A DNA stretch of 8,358 nucleotides from an uncultured Collinsella sp. (GCA_958435945.1 CAUBIC010000021.1:1-8358); one strand, 5' to 3'. Shown: positions 1-5,981, counted from the first letter of the stretch. A program made the numbers and translations. Notes: a model not told the origin generated them from the sequence alone.

Positions 1-1584
1 AGTCCCTTGCGGCGTAGCTTTTATTTAAGCCGTCCAAGTTTTGGGGTGCAGTTCAAAAAAGACGGGGGCTTTATACATCTCTCCGATGTCATCGGTTACT
101 TCAAAACATTTTTGAACGAAAACCCGTCAGAAGCGCTCATCATGCTGGTGTCACGAGGCAACGACGAAGCCACCGACGACAGTGTTACGACGGCTTTCGC
201 CAATGTTATGGACAATAACTCCGATCTGTTCTATACGTCGAGCCATGTCCCCACACTGAACGAGGTGCGCGGAAAGATCGTCCTGCTGCGTCGATTTAAA
301 CTCGCCGGCGACAGCGTAAGCAGCCACACGTGGGGCCTCGATCTCACCCAATGGGACGACAAAATCAAGGCGCATTCCGGGCAGTCGATGTGCCTCGTCC
401 AAGACGCGCGAGGCTTTGAGACTACGGGCAATGCGGGCGACAAAGAGCCCTATTGCACCAAGGTATACGCCCAGGACCATTTTGAATGCACCGGAACCGA
501 CAAGATTAGCTGGGTCGATATGGCGCTGCGAGAGACGACCAATCTCACGCGCAACAAGGTGGACGTCGAGGACAATGATGGCGCCAAGGTACAAGTCCTG
601 GAACGCTGCTGGTCTATCAACTACACCAGTTGCACGAATTACAAACAAGGAAGCAATCCTTTTACCGCGGCGCGAGTGGTCAACGAGCATCTGTACAAGA
701 GCCAGTACATCAATCCCAGCGGCAGCGATAAAACAAAGTCAGATTGCCTCAAGCACATTGGCATCATCGCATCCGACTTTGTTGATGCGGCACTGGCGCG
801 GAGCATCTACCAGCGCAATTACGCACAGCACAAGCAGACAGCTTCGTACTACCTCCCGACCCGCATGCACATGACATACGGCGACTCGCTGAGCGATGCC
901 TCACTCCAAGATGGCAAGACCGTTGGCGAGGGTCATTTCCGCCTTGTCAACAGCAGCAACGTACTCAACGTGGCGGCTTCGGGCCATGCGTTTGCCATCG
1001 AATATGTGGACGTCGACGCCTTGGGCAACGAGACCGTTACGGAGCTGCGGGGCTCCGTGCCCATCGATATCGATCCACGCGCGCTGACGCCCCATTTTGA
1101 GGGACTCGAAGGCCTTAAGGCCGGCGAAGACGTGCGCGCCAAGATTGTGGCATCACTCGAGGGCAAGCTCGAAACCGATGCCTGCACGGCCCAGCTCGAG
1201 TTTGTGCACGACGCGAACGGCGCTCCGGGAACGGCGATGGCCGAGGGCGAGGCATTTGCCGCGGGGACGTATTGGGTGCGTGCGAAAGGCCTGTTGGGCG
1301 ACGCGGCGCAAAACTACACGCTTGCCACCGACGGAGCCGCAAGCTTTACTGTGACGACTTCGGGCAGTGCAGGCGGCACCGGCACCGACAGCGGTACCAA
1401 CGCGGACAGCGCCGACAAGAACGGCAAGGGCAACAAGAGCAAGGGCTCGGCCGGAAAACTCGCCGACACGGGCGACGGCTCTGGCATCGCTGCCGGGCTC
1501 GCCGCTGCCGCCGTGGCGACAACGGTCGCAGGTGCAGCAATGCTTGCCAGTGACCGCGAAGACAACGAAGGTGCTAGCGAATAG
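1..1584 (+). CDS. Wall-anchored PI-PLC (X-domain) phospholipase, 5' truncated by the window
   Basis: The frame is open to the window edge, so the true start and any signal peptide lie upstream; residues here are counted from the TTG at 7. Residues 13-50 (GVQF, HLSDVI, FLNENPSEALIMLV) and 84-97 (LNEVRGKIVLLRRF) match the PI-specific phospholipase C X domain, which cleaves phosphoinositide or GPI head groups. Residues 250-271 (IGIIASDF, ending YQRN) fit its C-terminal end. Six cysteines between 129 and 247 suit an exported, disulfide-bonded protein. Residues about 285-455 look like two beta-rich, Ig-like stalk domains (MTYGDSLSDASL begins the first). A Gly/Ser/Asn/Lys-rich linker follows, then LADTG at 485-489, a hydrophobic Ala-rich segment (about 494-514) and a short acidic tail, which together form a sortase sorting signal. 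The family call is firm. The catalytic half is mostly off-window, so activity cannot be judged. Confidence 0.85.
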   Translation, partial: SPLRRSFYLSRPSFGVQFKKDGGFIHLSDVIGYFKTFLNENPSEALIMLVSRGNDEATDDSVTTAFANVMDNNSDLFYTSSHVPTLNEVRGKIVLLRRFKLAGDSVSSHTWGLDLTQWDDKIKAHSGQSMCLVQDARGFETTGNAGDKEPYCTKVYAQDHFECTGTDKISWVDMALRETTNLTRNKVDVEDNDGAKVQVLERCWSINYTSCTNYKQGSNPFTAARVVNEHLYKSQYINPSGSDKTKSDCLKHIGIIASDFVDAALARSIYQRNYAQHKQTASYYLPTRMHMTYGDSLSDASLQDGKTVGEGHFRLVNSSNVLNVAASGHAFAIEYVDVDALGNETVTELRGSVPIDIDPRALTPHFEGLEGLKAGEDVRAKIVASLEGKLETDACTAQLEFVHDANGAPGTAMAEGEAFAAGTYWVRAKGLLGDAAQNYTLATDGAASFTVTTSGSAGGTGTDSGTNADSADKNGKGNKSKGSAGKLADTGDGSGIAAGLAAAAVATTVAGAAMLASDREDNEGASE

Positions 1585-1613
1585 GCAAGCCGGCCTTTTG
1601 GGCGCATTAACTC

Positions 1614-1651
1614 AATCGGGGCGCAGAATACCGTTCTGCGCCCCGATTTTT
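1614..1651 (+). terminator. Rho-independent terminator of the phospholipase gene
   Basis: A perfect 15-bp stem (arms 1614-1628 and 1634-1648) with a 5-base loop runs into a T tract at 1647-1651. It starts 29 bases after the phospholipase stop codon. On the minus strand the stem is not followed by a T run, so it mainly serves the plus strand. Confidence 0.92.
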
Positions 1652-1676
1652 ACCTTAGCCCGAACACCGTTATCGG

Positions 1677-1991
1677 CTACATCACCATGTTCAGCGCATT
1701 CACGAACTCCTGAGCTTGGGAGCGGCTGCTCAGACTAAAGACACAGGCAGTCAACAGCCTGTTACGTAGGAAAACGTCGCGACCCTTGATCCTGCTGACC
1801 CCCGTGATGTCCTTAAGGTAGACAATCTCGGTGTGCTTGCCGCCAAAAATGCCCTTCTTGAGTACCTCAATGCGGTTAGGGTAGATCTTGACGTCTTTAA
1901 ACCTACCCGAACCTTTGTCCTGGAACAGCAGCGTGTTGTTGTCCATACGCGTCACTGCCGTGGGGTTCGCTAAAACTGTCTCTATGGTCAC
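1677..1991 (-). CDS. Small bacterial PH-like domain protein (104 aa)
   Basis: The 104-residue product has no signal peptide or membrane segment. Its beta-rich pattern suggests a bacterial PH-like fold: NTLLFQDKG, DVKIYPNRIEVLKKG, TEIVYLKDITGV and then VFLRN. A terminal helix (SQAQEFVNALNMVM) follows. Proteins of this kind (bPH families) are mostly of unknown role; some bind proteins or membranes. The start is uncertain. The longest form uses GTG at 1989-1991 with no clear Shine-Dalgarno, and a TAAAAT box lies directly against it, so a later start such as the ATG of MDNN (residue 16) is possible. The gene stands alone, convergent with the phospholipase gene. The fold call is from pattern only. 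Confidence 0.7.
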   Translation of the reverse strand: MTIETVLANPTAVTRMDNNTLLFQDKGSGRFKDVKIYPNRIEVLKKGIFGGKHTEIVYLKDITGVSRIKGRDVFLRNRLLTACVFSLSSRSQAQEFVNALNMVM

Positions 1992-2035
1992 ATTTTAGTC
2001 ACTTCGGGAATCCTGCACGAAGGCGCAAAGCGACA

Positions 2036-2067
2036 TTGAAATTCGAGTCCGCGCGAGGCTTTAAGAT
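2036..2067 (+). promoter_or_regulatory. Possible promoter of the HicB-like/HTH gene
   Basis: TTGAAA (2036-2041) is followed after 18 bases by TTTAAG (2060-2065), which overlaps a TAAGAT. Each box is a partial match to the sigma-70-type consensus. It is the best promoter-like pair in the 145 bases upstream of the gene, but the evidence is weak. Confidence 0.3.
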
Positions 2068-2080
2068 AGGCATGATTAGC

Positions 2081-2092
2081 CGCATCGATGCG
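2081..2092 (+). promoter_or_regulatory. Perfect 12-bp palindrome, possible operator
   Basis: CGCATCGATGCG is a perfect palindrome just downstream of the candidate promoter and 46 bases before the Shine-Dalgarno of a DNA-binding regulator gene. An autoregulatory operator would be expected here. The palindrome is seen directly; its role is inferred. Confidence 0.35.
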
Positions 2093-2137
2093 ACTGGCAA
2101 TGCTTCTAGGAGTACGCCTCGTATTATTCGCCATTAG

Positions 2138-2144
2138 AGGAGGT
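2138..2144 (+). promoter_or_regulatory. Consensus Shine-Dalgarno facing a CTG codon
   Basis: AGGAGGT lies 5 bases before CTG at 2150-2152. That frame has an in-frame stop at 2135-2137, and its first usual start codon is GTG at 2204, far too distant. The only nearby ATG (2161) is out of frame and opens just 6 codons. The site therefore points to CTG 2150 as the start, which may be a mutated ATG. Confidence 0.6.
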
Positions 2145-2149
2145 CTTTC

Positions 2150-2603
2150 CTGGTTTACGCATGGGAATTCGAGTTCTTTGATTCGGACGGCGTTATCAAC
2201 GCTGTGCCATGTGGCTCGCTGAGCGGAGGTGGAACGTTCGGATCCGACCTAAACGACGCCGTCGAAAGCGCCGCTGATTTTCTCGCATGCATGGTCGATG
2301 ACCACCTAATGGGCGGCGTTGACCATGCATGCGCCGAACTTTGGCCACGAGCCGCAGCGCGGTGGCAAGATTATCGCCGTGGCCGTCAGTCGCGAACTCA
2401 ACGATATCCCCTCCGTCCACGCAGCGGATGCCGCGCGCATGCTTGGCGTTAGCTCGGCAAGAGTATCGCAACTTATAAATGCTGAACTGTTGGATTCATG
2501 GAAGGATGGCACCAAGCGCATGGTGTCCAAATCTTCCATCGAGGCACGACTCGCCGACGCTCCAAAGGCAGGGCGCCCAAAAGAGGTCCCTATTGCTGTA
2601 TAA
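2150..2603 (+). pseudogene. HicB-like N-terminal domain fused to a helix-turn-helix domain; frameshifted
   Basis: Two frames together encode one protein. The first (from CTG 2150) gives YAWEFEFFDSDGV, a GSLSGGGTFGSDLNDAVESA stretch and DFLACMVDDHLMGG, like the HicB antitoxin fold. The second (from about 2331) gives APNFGHEP, then an excisionase/MerR-type helix-turn-helix (AADAARMLGVSSARVSQLIN, then LLDSWKDGTKRMVSKSSIEAR), ending at TAA 2601-2603. Dropping one copy of the tandem 4-base repeat at 2324-2331 joins them into about 149 residues with no other change. As written, the first frame stops at 2452 after 100 codons and the helix-turn-helix is lost, unless it is made separately from TTG 2319 or ATG 2325, neither of which has a clear ribosome binding site. 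Intact relatives would be DNA-binding autoregulators. No hicA toxin gene is adjacent. The family assignment is by pattern. Confidence 0.72.
2284..2333. repeat. Perfect 13-bp inverted repeat at the frameshift
   Basis: CGCATGCATGGTC (2284-2296) is exactly complementary to GACCATGCATGCG (2321-2333), separated by 24 bases. The right arm contains the duplicated 4-base unit that shifts the reading frame of the HicB-like/helix-turn-helix gene. Both arms also contain self-complementary ATGCAT and GCATGC. Confidence 0.9.
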
Positions 2604-2626
2604 AGCAATAGCGTTGCGGGTTTTTT
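2590..2626 (+). terminator. Possible terminator at the end of the regulator gene
   Basis: An 8-bp stem (2590-2597 with 2604-2611) has the stop codon in its loop, and a run of six T lies at 2621-2626. The 9-base gap between stem and T run is longer than usual. A shorter alternative stem (2605-2608 with 2614-2617) sits nearer. Termination here is plausible but probably weak. Confidence 0.4.
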
Positions 2627-2629
2627 CAT

Positions 2630-2648
2630 TTGTCAGATTAGCTGACAA
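2630..2648 (+). promoter_or_regulatory. 7-5-7 dyad, possible operator of the glycohydrolase gene
   Basis: TTGTCAGATTAGCTGACAA is a perfect 7-bp inverted repeat around 5 bases. It lies between the regulator's end and the glycohydrolase gene, and its first half (TTGTCA) resembles a -35 box. No convincing -10 box follows. A repressor site, perhaps for the neighbouring helix-turn-helix protein, is an inference. Confidence 0.35.
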
Positions 2649-2653
2649 GCTCT

Positions 2654-2686
2654 CCCAATTCGGGACTCACTGCGTCCCGAATTGGG
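2654..2686. repeat. 13-bp inverted repeat (hairpin) upstream of the glycohydrolase gene
   Basis: The arms 2654-2666 (CCCAATTCGGGAC) and 2674-2686 pair perfectly around a 7-base loop. No T run follows on either strand, so this is not a standard terminator. It lies 60 bases upstream of the glycohydrolase start and could act in the leader RNA or be a repeat-element relic. Confidence 0.8.
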
Positions 2687-2746
2687 CTGGACACATTGCC
2701 GCAGGTAGCCGCGCATCCTCAATCCAAAGTACGAGAGGTGTTTCCC

Positions 2747-3664
2747 ATGGCAGACATCAATCAGGCCATCACCGAAAGCGCACCTAAAGTGCGTTCTGCC
2801 GAGGACATGGCCGCACGACGCAAGAGCGATTCAGAGGGATTTCGGCTCATCTCGCCAGCGCCCCCTACAACGAAACGTGGGCATACGTCGAAACCAGCGC
2901 TACGCGGCTGCATTTACGGGCTTGCCGTCGGCGACGCGCTGGGCGTTCCTTACGAGTTTAGGCCCCGCGGCACGTTCAAATGCACGGACATGATCGGCTA
3001 CGGCACGCATGGGCAGCCCGCCGGCACCTGGAGCGATGACACGTCCATGACGCTTGCTACCTGTGACTCGATTAGGGAGCTCGGGCACATCGACGCCGCA
3101 GACATGCGCGACAAGTTCGTACGCTGGATTGCCCGTGGCGAGTATACGATCGACGGCGTTTTCGATTACGGCGGCACGACCGCCCGCGCTTTGCACACCG
3201 GCAAAGGAGGCTCCGGCGAGCGCGACAACGGCAACGGATCGCTCATGCGCATCGCTCCCCTAGCGTTCACCGATGCGACGGACAACGAGATCCGCGAGGT
3301 CTCGGCAATCACGCACGCCCACAGAACATCAACCGATGCATGCATCATATTTGTTGAGCTGATGAGGAATGTGATGAACGGCGCGCTCCCCTCGCGGGCA
3401 CTCCATCTGAAAGGCGTGCCTGAGCAGGAAATCAGGTCAGGTGGCTTCGTGCGCGACACGCTTAAGGCAGCCACCTGGTGCTTCGTCAACACTACCAGCT
3501 ACGAAGATTGCGTGCTTGTCGCCGTCAACCTGGGCGACGACACCGATACCACCGCAGCCGTTGCCGGCGCCCTCGCCGGCACGGTATACGGCATCGACGC
3601 AATTCCGCAGGAGTGGACCGACGCCTTGCGCGGTAAAGAGCTGATAGAGCAGTGTTTGTTTTAG
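2747..3664 (+). CDS. ADP-ribosylglycohydrolase (DraG/ARH family), 305 aa
   Basis: This family hydrolyses ADP-ribose from modified residues or related adducts using a dinuclear Mg or Mn centre. The key motifs are all present: GLAVGDALGVPYE at 58-70, WSDDT at 95-99 (metal ligands), the DYGGTTARAL and NGNGSLMRIAPL stretches at 140-172, HAHRTS at 190-195, and NLGDDTDTTAAVAGALAG at 261-278 (the second metal-ligand cluster). The length after the leader is near family size. The first 50 or so residues are an extra, polar, probably flexible extension. ATG 2747 was chosen because AGAGGTG ends 6 bases before it; an upstream in-frame TTG at 2696 lacks a site and would run through the hairpin region. The protein looks cytoplasmic. 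It lies 35 bases before a small ORF, probably in one transcript, and follows a broken regulator gene. The substrate is unknown. Confidence 0.92.
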   Translation: MADINQAITESAPKVRSAEDMAARRKSDSEGFRLISPAPPTTKRGHTSKPALRGCIYGLAVGDALGVPYEFRPRGTFKCTDMIGYGTHGQPAGTWSDDTSMTLATCDSIRELGHIDAADMRDKFVRWIARGEYTIDGVFDYGGTTARALHTGKGGSGERDNGNGSLMRIAPLAFTDATDNEIREVSAITHAHRTSTDACIIFVELMRNVMNGALPSRALHLKGVPEQEIRSGGFVRDTLKAATWCFVNTTSYEDCVLVAVNLGDDTDTTAAVAGALAGTVYGIDAIPQEWTDALRGKELIEQCLF

Positions 3665-3689
3665 GGCGCACTTACGATAGAAACTGACC

Positions 3690-3695
3690 AGGAGG
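3690..3695 (+). promoter_or_regulatory. Consensus Shine-Dalgarno facing an ACG codon
   Basis: AGGAGG lies 4 bases before ACG at 3700-3702, in the frame of the small ORF that ends at 3921. An in-frame TGA at 3685-3687 rules out a longer form. The next usual start, GTG 3736, is 40 bases from the site. CACCACGGAAAG would read CACCATGGAAAG with a single C-to-T change. Confidence 0.55.
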
Positions 3696-3699
3696 CACC

Positions 3700-3921
3700 A
3701 CGGAAAGAAAGATCGCAAATATAGACGAGTTCCAAGTGGACGAAAACGGGATTCCGCTATTTCCAGCAGGACTGAAGGAAGAAGCCAACCTCTATGTTCT
3801 CCCCGACGGGCGTTACCTCCCCTGCGGGGTCTACCGAACCGAAGATGGCGGCTCACTCATTTATGAGCCATCCGGGCTCAGCTTCTTCGGGCAGATGCTT
3901 GCTCAATTCAAAGAGTGCTAG
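3700..3921 (+). CDS. Small acidic protein of unknown function, possible ACG start
   Basis: I do not recognise this protein. From ACG 3700 it is 73 residues (MERKIANIDEFQVDENGIPL if ACG is read as Met); from the first ordinary start, GTG 3736, it is 61 residues. It is acidic, has no signal peptide or membrane helix, and shows a likely beta-hairpin core (LYVLPDGRYLPCGVYRTEDG) with two cysteines (42 and 73). A strong Shine-Dalgarno argues for the longer form. The frame is intact and begins 35 bases after the ADP-ribosylglycohydrolase stop, so co-transcription and a linked role are likely. With a non-standard start it may be poorly translated or a recently disabled gene. Confidence 0.6.
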   Translation, partial: TERKIANIDEFQVDENGIPLFPAGLKEEANLYVLPDGRYLPCGVYRTEDGGSLIYEPSGLSFFGQMLAQFKEC

Positions 3922-4064
3922 GGGTTTGATTGCCCGTTAGATCGACACTGTTCCAAACCATGGAATGGGCAGGATGTCTCCCACCGCGGCCTGTGAGGTA
4001 AAATCTTGACTGCCGCGGAATCCGCCTGCGGGCAACGCTCCGATCTCCGATTGGGGTGAAGCCT

Positions 4065-4157
4065 ATGAACTTGTTTCTTGAAATCCTGCGCCTCTCGATG
4101 TATGTGACCGGCATTGCCCGGAACCTCTACTCGATCTGGCGGGAATATAAGCAGTAA
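4065..4157 (+). CDS. Possible 30-residue amphipathic peptide
   Basis: ATG 4065 is preceded at about 6 bases by GGGGTGA, a fair Shine-Dalgarno. The peptide is MNLFLEILRLSMYVTGIARN followed by LYSIWREYKQ. It would form one amphipathic or membrane-associating helix with mixed charge. Its size recalls type I toxins or membrane microproteins, but it is not as hydrophobic as most and I recognise no family. An ORF this short can arise by chance. Confidence 0.35.
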   Translation: MNLFLEILRLSMYVTGIARNLYSIWREYKQ

Positions 4158-4176
4158 CGGATAGCGAAGGGAGTCA

Positions 4177-4205
4177 TAAAAAGGACCGGTTGCAGCCGGC
4201 CCTTT
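4177..4205 (-). terminator. Minus-strand terminator
   Basis: Arms 4180-4189 and 4196-4205 form nine pairs with one mismatch and a 6-base loop. Read on the minus strand the stem ends in five T (complement of 4178-4182). It would end transcripts coming from the zinc-ribbon gene, about 220 bases past its stop, or from an unannotated RNA in between. On the plus strand only CCCTTTA follows, so it may be weakly bidirectional after the 30-codon ORF. Confidence 0.6.
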
Positions 4206-4425
4206 AGACGATAATACCTGCGTTGCCCGCGCTTCCGAAGTGTGACTAGCTGAGGAGCGGGTTCCGCGGCACATCCTGATTTTACCCAGCGAGACGGCTC
4301 TTTTGCAGCCGCTCCACCGATTATTTACATCTGGCACCCTCAAACAATCAGACGACAGTCCGCACTCCTGCGAGCTGCCCCGTTCCTCTGGCTATCGGAT
4401 CGCAGCGCCGACCGGCACTACTCCC

Positions 4426-5763
4426 CTACTTCCCAAAGATCGCAGCGAGCAAGCCCTTGCGTTTGGGCTTTTCTTCTCGGTAGGAACCCTCGGCAACCGC
4501 TGCAACCTGGCGCGGTTGCTCGCAGCCTCCACGGCGTACGATCTGGTATAGGAACGGCGATTTAACGTATTTGACCTCGATGGGCGTGGCGTGCACGGTG
4601 CTTTCGCTCGACAGCATCACGTTGGGATTGAGCGGTGCCACCACATGCGTCTCGCGCTTGTCACTAAACACCACCGCAGCCGCGCGGCCCGTCTGGCCGT
4701 TCACGGCGATGCGCACCTGTTCGCCATCGCGACTATCCGAGGCAGGACGATCGACAAAGTACACCGGCACCATAACCAAGCCGTCCTTGTGCTTGCGGGC
4801 CTTGCGCGCCCACGTGCGGATGCTCTTTTTATTGAATCCCAGCACCGCCTCGGCGTCGTTGCCCGCAACGTCGAGCGCCAACTTATCAATAACCACCTGG
4901 TCCTTGGTAGACGCATCGACGGAGACAACGCGAAAGTCACCTTCCTGCATGGCCGGGTCAAACGGCCCAACCTTGGCAAAGTCCCACGGCTCCAAAATGC
5001 CCATGAGGCGAACGTCCAGGTAGTTTGCCCTGGGATATGCCCAGTCGAGCACCTCGTAGTACACCAAGGTCTCCTTGCTCAGGCCCTTGCCCGGGAAGGA
5101 CGCCATCATGCGCAGGTCCGCCAGCGCCATGGGGAAATAGAAGAGCATCATGTCGTTTTGGATCGCATCTTCCACGTCGTGCCCGGCAAAGGATTCCGCA
5201 TACTGGCGCACCAGCTGCAGTGCGTTGGCACGTGCCTGCTGCGGCGAGATTTCGCAGGGAATGCCCTGCTCCGGCACATACTCTGCACCCACGCCCATGG
5301 TCAGACGCTTGCTGAAGGTACCGGGCTTGAGCAGGTCGGCAATGCCGATCTTGTTGCCGCAGGACGGGCACTCAAACACGCGCTGCGTTGACTCGCCCTC
5401 AAAGGACGCCCCGCAGAAGGGGCAAGGAATGCTCACATGCGTGACCTCTTGGAACTCTTGCGCCGTGCCGCGATCCTCCCACAGCAGATGTTCCAGGACC
5501 GACTGATTGCGCCAGTGCGCGTTGAAGAAATACCAGTCCGGGTCCTCCGGGCGCTCGAGTTGCGACACATGCGTGAGTTTGAGCAGTCCATCCACCACCG
5601 TCAACGGCGTATGGCGAATACCCAAAGCGCTCTTGGGCTCTCCGGCGTCCGCCTGCCACGGAACGACCGTGCCGCAATAGGCGCACTCAAAGCTGCGCTT
5701 AGCTTGGTGCGAGTACATAGGGCCGCCGCAGTTTTGACATTTAATGGCAAACATCTCGTCCAT
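4426..5763 (-). CDS. Protein with two TFIIB-type zinc ribbons, 445 aa, function unknown
   Basis: Two Cys4 ribbons are clear: C9/C12 with C27/C30 (KCQNCGG, CAYCG), and C114/C117 with C132/C135 (PCPFCGASF, CPSCGNKIG). Each knuckle is CxxC and should bind one zinc. The rest (about 145-445) is a soluble domain I cannot assign. It includes a mixed region with DMMLFYFPMALADLRMMASF and a repeat-free beta-rich half with KDGLVMVPVYFVDRP. The C-terminus is basic (KPKRKGLLAAIFGK). There are no membrane segments. ATG 5763 was chosen over the TTG at 5814 because AGGAGGA ends 7 bases before it. Ribbons of this type bind nucleic acid or proteins; no enzyme motif is visible. The gene is divergent from the CDF transporter. 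Confidence 0.85.
   Translation of the reverse strand: MDEMFAIKCQNCGGPMYSHQAKRSFECAYCGTVVPWQADAGEPKSALGIRHTPLTVVDGLLKLTHVSQLERPEDPDWYFFNAHWRNQSVLEHLLWEDRGTAQEFQEVTHVSIPCPFCGASFEGESTQRVFECPSCGNKIGIADLLKPGTFSKRLTMGVGAEYVPEQGIPCEISPQQARANALQLVRQYAESFAGHDVEDAIQNDMMLFYFPMALADLRMMASFPGKGLSKETLVYYEVLDWAYPRANYLDVRLMGILEPWDFAKVGPFDPAMQEGDFRVVSVDASTKDQVVIDKLALDVAGNDAEAVLGFNKKSIRTWARKARKHKDGLVMVPVYFVDRPASDSRDGEQVRIAVNGQTGRAAAVVFSDKRETHVVAPLNPNVMLSSESTVHATPIEVKYVKSPFLYQIVRRGGCEQPRQVAAVAEGSYREEKPKRKGLLAAIFGK
4451..4475 (+). terminator. Plus-strand terminator-like hairpin inside the zinc-ribbon gene's 3' end
   Basis: AAGCCC (4451-4456) pairs with GGGCTT (4465-4470) around 8 bases, and TTTTCTT overlaps and follows. 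It would stop plus-strand transcripts running antisense into the zinc-ribbon gene. The stem is short and lies within coding sequence, so it may be chance. Confidence 0.35.
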
Positions 5764-5791
5764 GGAAACGTCCTCCTTTGCACAGGGGCTG

Positions 5792-5810
5792 TCGACATTA
5801 AGTATGTCGA
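5792..5810 (-). promoter_or_regulatory. 7-5-7 dyad upstream of the zinc-ribbon gene
   Basis: TCGACATTAAGTATGTCGA is a perfect 7-bp inverted repeat around 5 bases, 29 bases upstream of the zinc-ribbon start codon. It lies in the 218-base divergent region shared with the CDF transporter. A transcription-factor site over the promoter or leader is likely, but no clear -35/-10 pair is visible. Confidence 0.45.
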
Positions 5811-5919
5811 GCAAACAGGCACATGCCCATACCCATGTGGCCCAAAATGGACCACCCAGGCAGACAAGAAGGCTCGCTCGTTAGCACCGGCAGACTATTG
5901 CTGCATTTTCTGAGCATCG

Positions 5920-5948
5920 GTGCACGGCGCCCCCGCGCGAGCTACACT
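5920..5948 (+). promoter_or_regulatory. Weak promoter candidate for the CDF transporter
   Basis: TACACT (5943-5948) matches 4 of 6 bases of a -10 box and has GTGCAC (5920-5925) 17 bases upstream. A start near 5955 would give a leader of under 30 bases, leaving no room for a metal riboswitch. Confidence 0.25.
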
Positions 5949-5981
5949 ATCCCCTTAAACATGATTGTGAGGACGACCGCT

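Larger units (their letters stand above)
3922..4425. other. 500-base gap with little recognisable content
   Basis: Apart from a 30-codon ORF at 4065-4157 and a hairpin at 4177-4205, no gene is visible. CCGCGGC at 3984-3990 and GCCGCGG at 4012-4018 form a spaced inverted repeat. The decamer GATCGCAGCG occurs twice near the right end, the second copy at 4438 inside the next gene. I looked for tRNA, tmRNA, SRP RNA and riboswitch patterns on both strands and saw none. Long open frames here have no protein-like composition. Confidence 0.6.

Noticed and set aside
2161..2181. ATG 2161 as the start of the HicB-like gene
   Set aside because: It is out of frame with the conserved residues and stops after six codons (MGIRVL).
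3918..4343. Minus-strand 141-codon frame in the intergenic gap
   Set aside because: It has no ribosome binding site, runs through the 4177-4205 terminator hairpin, and its composition is not protein-like.
4206..4425. Structured RNA gene (tRNA, SRP RNA or riboswitch) in the gap
   Set aside because: Several small hairpins exist, but no conserved T-arm, anticodon arm, SRP core or known riboswitch motif could be found on either strand.
4591..5391. Long plus-strand open frame (266 codons) opposite the zinc-ribbon gene
   Set aside because: It is antisense to a gene with clear Cys4 motifs and a good ribosome binding site; its translation is His/Arg-rich with no domain pattern, typical of a GC-rich shadow frame.
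5764..5981. Metal riboswitch upstream of the CDF transporter
   Set aside because: The possible leader is short, and no yybP-ykoY-like conserved core is visible.
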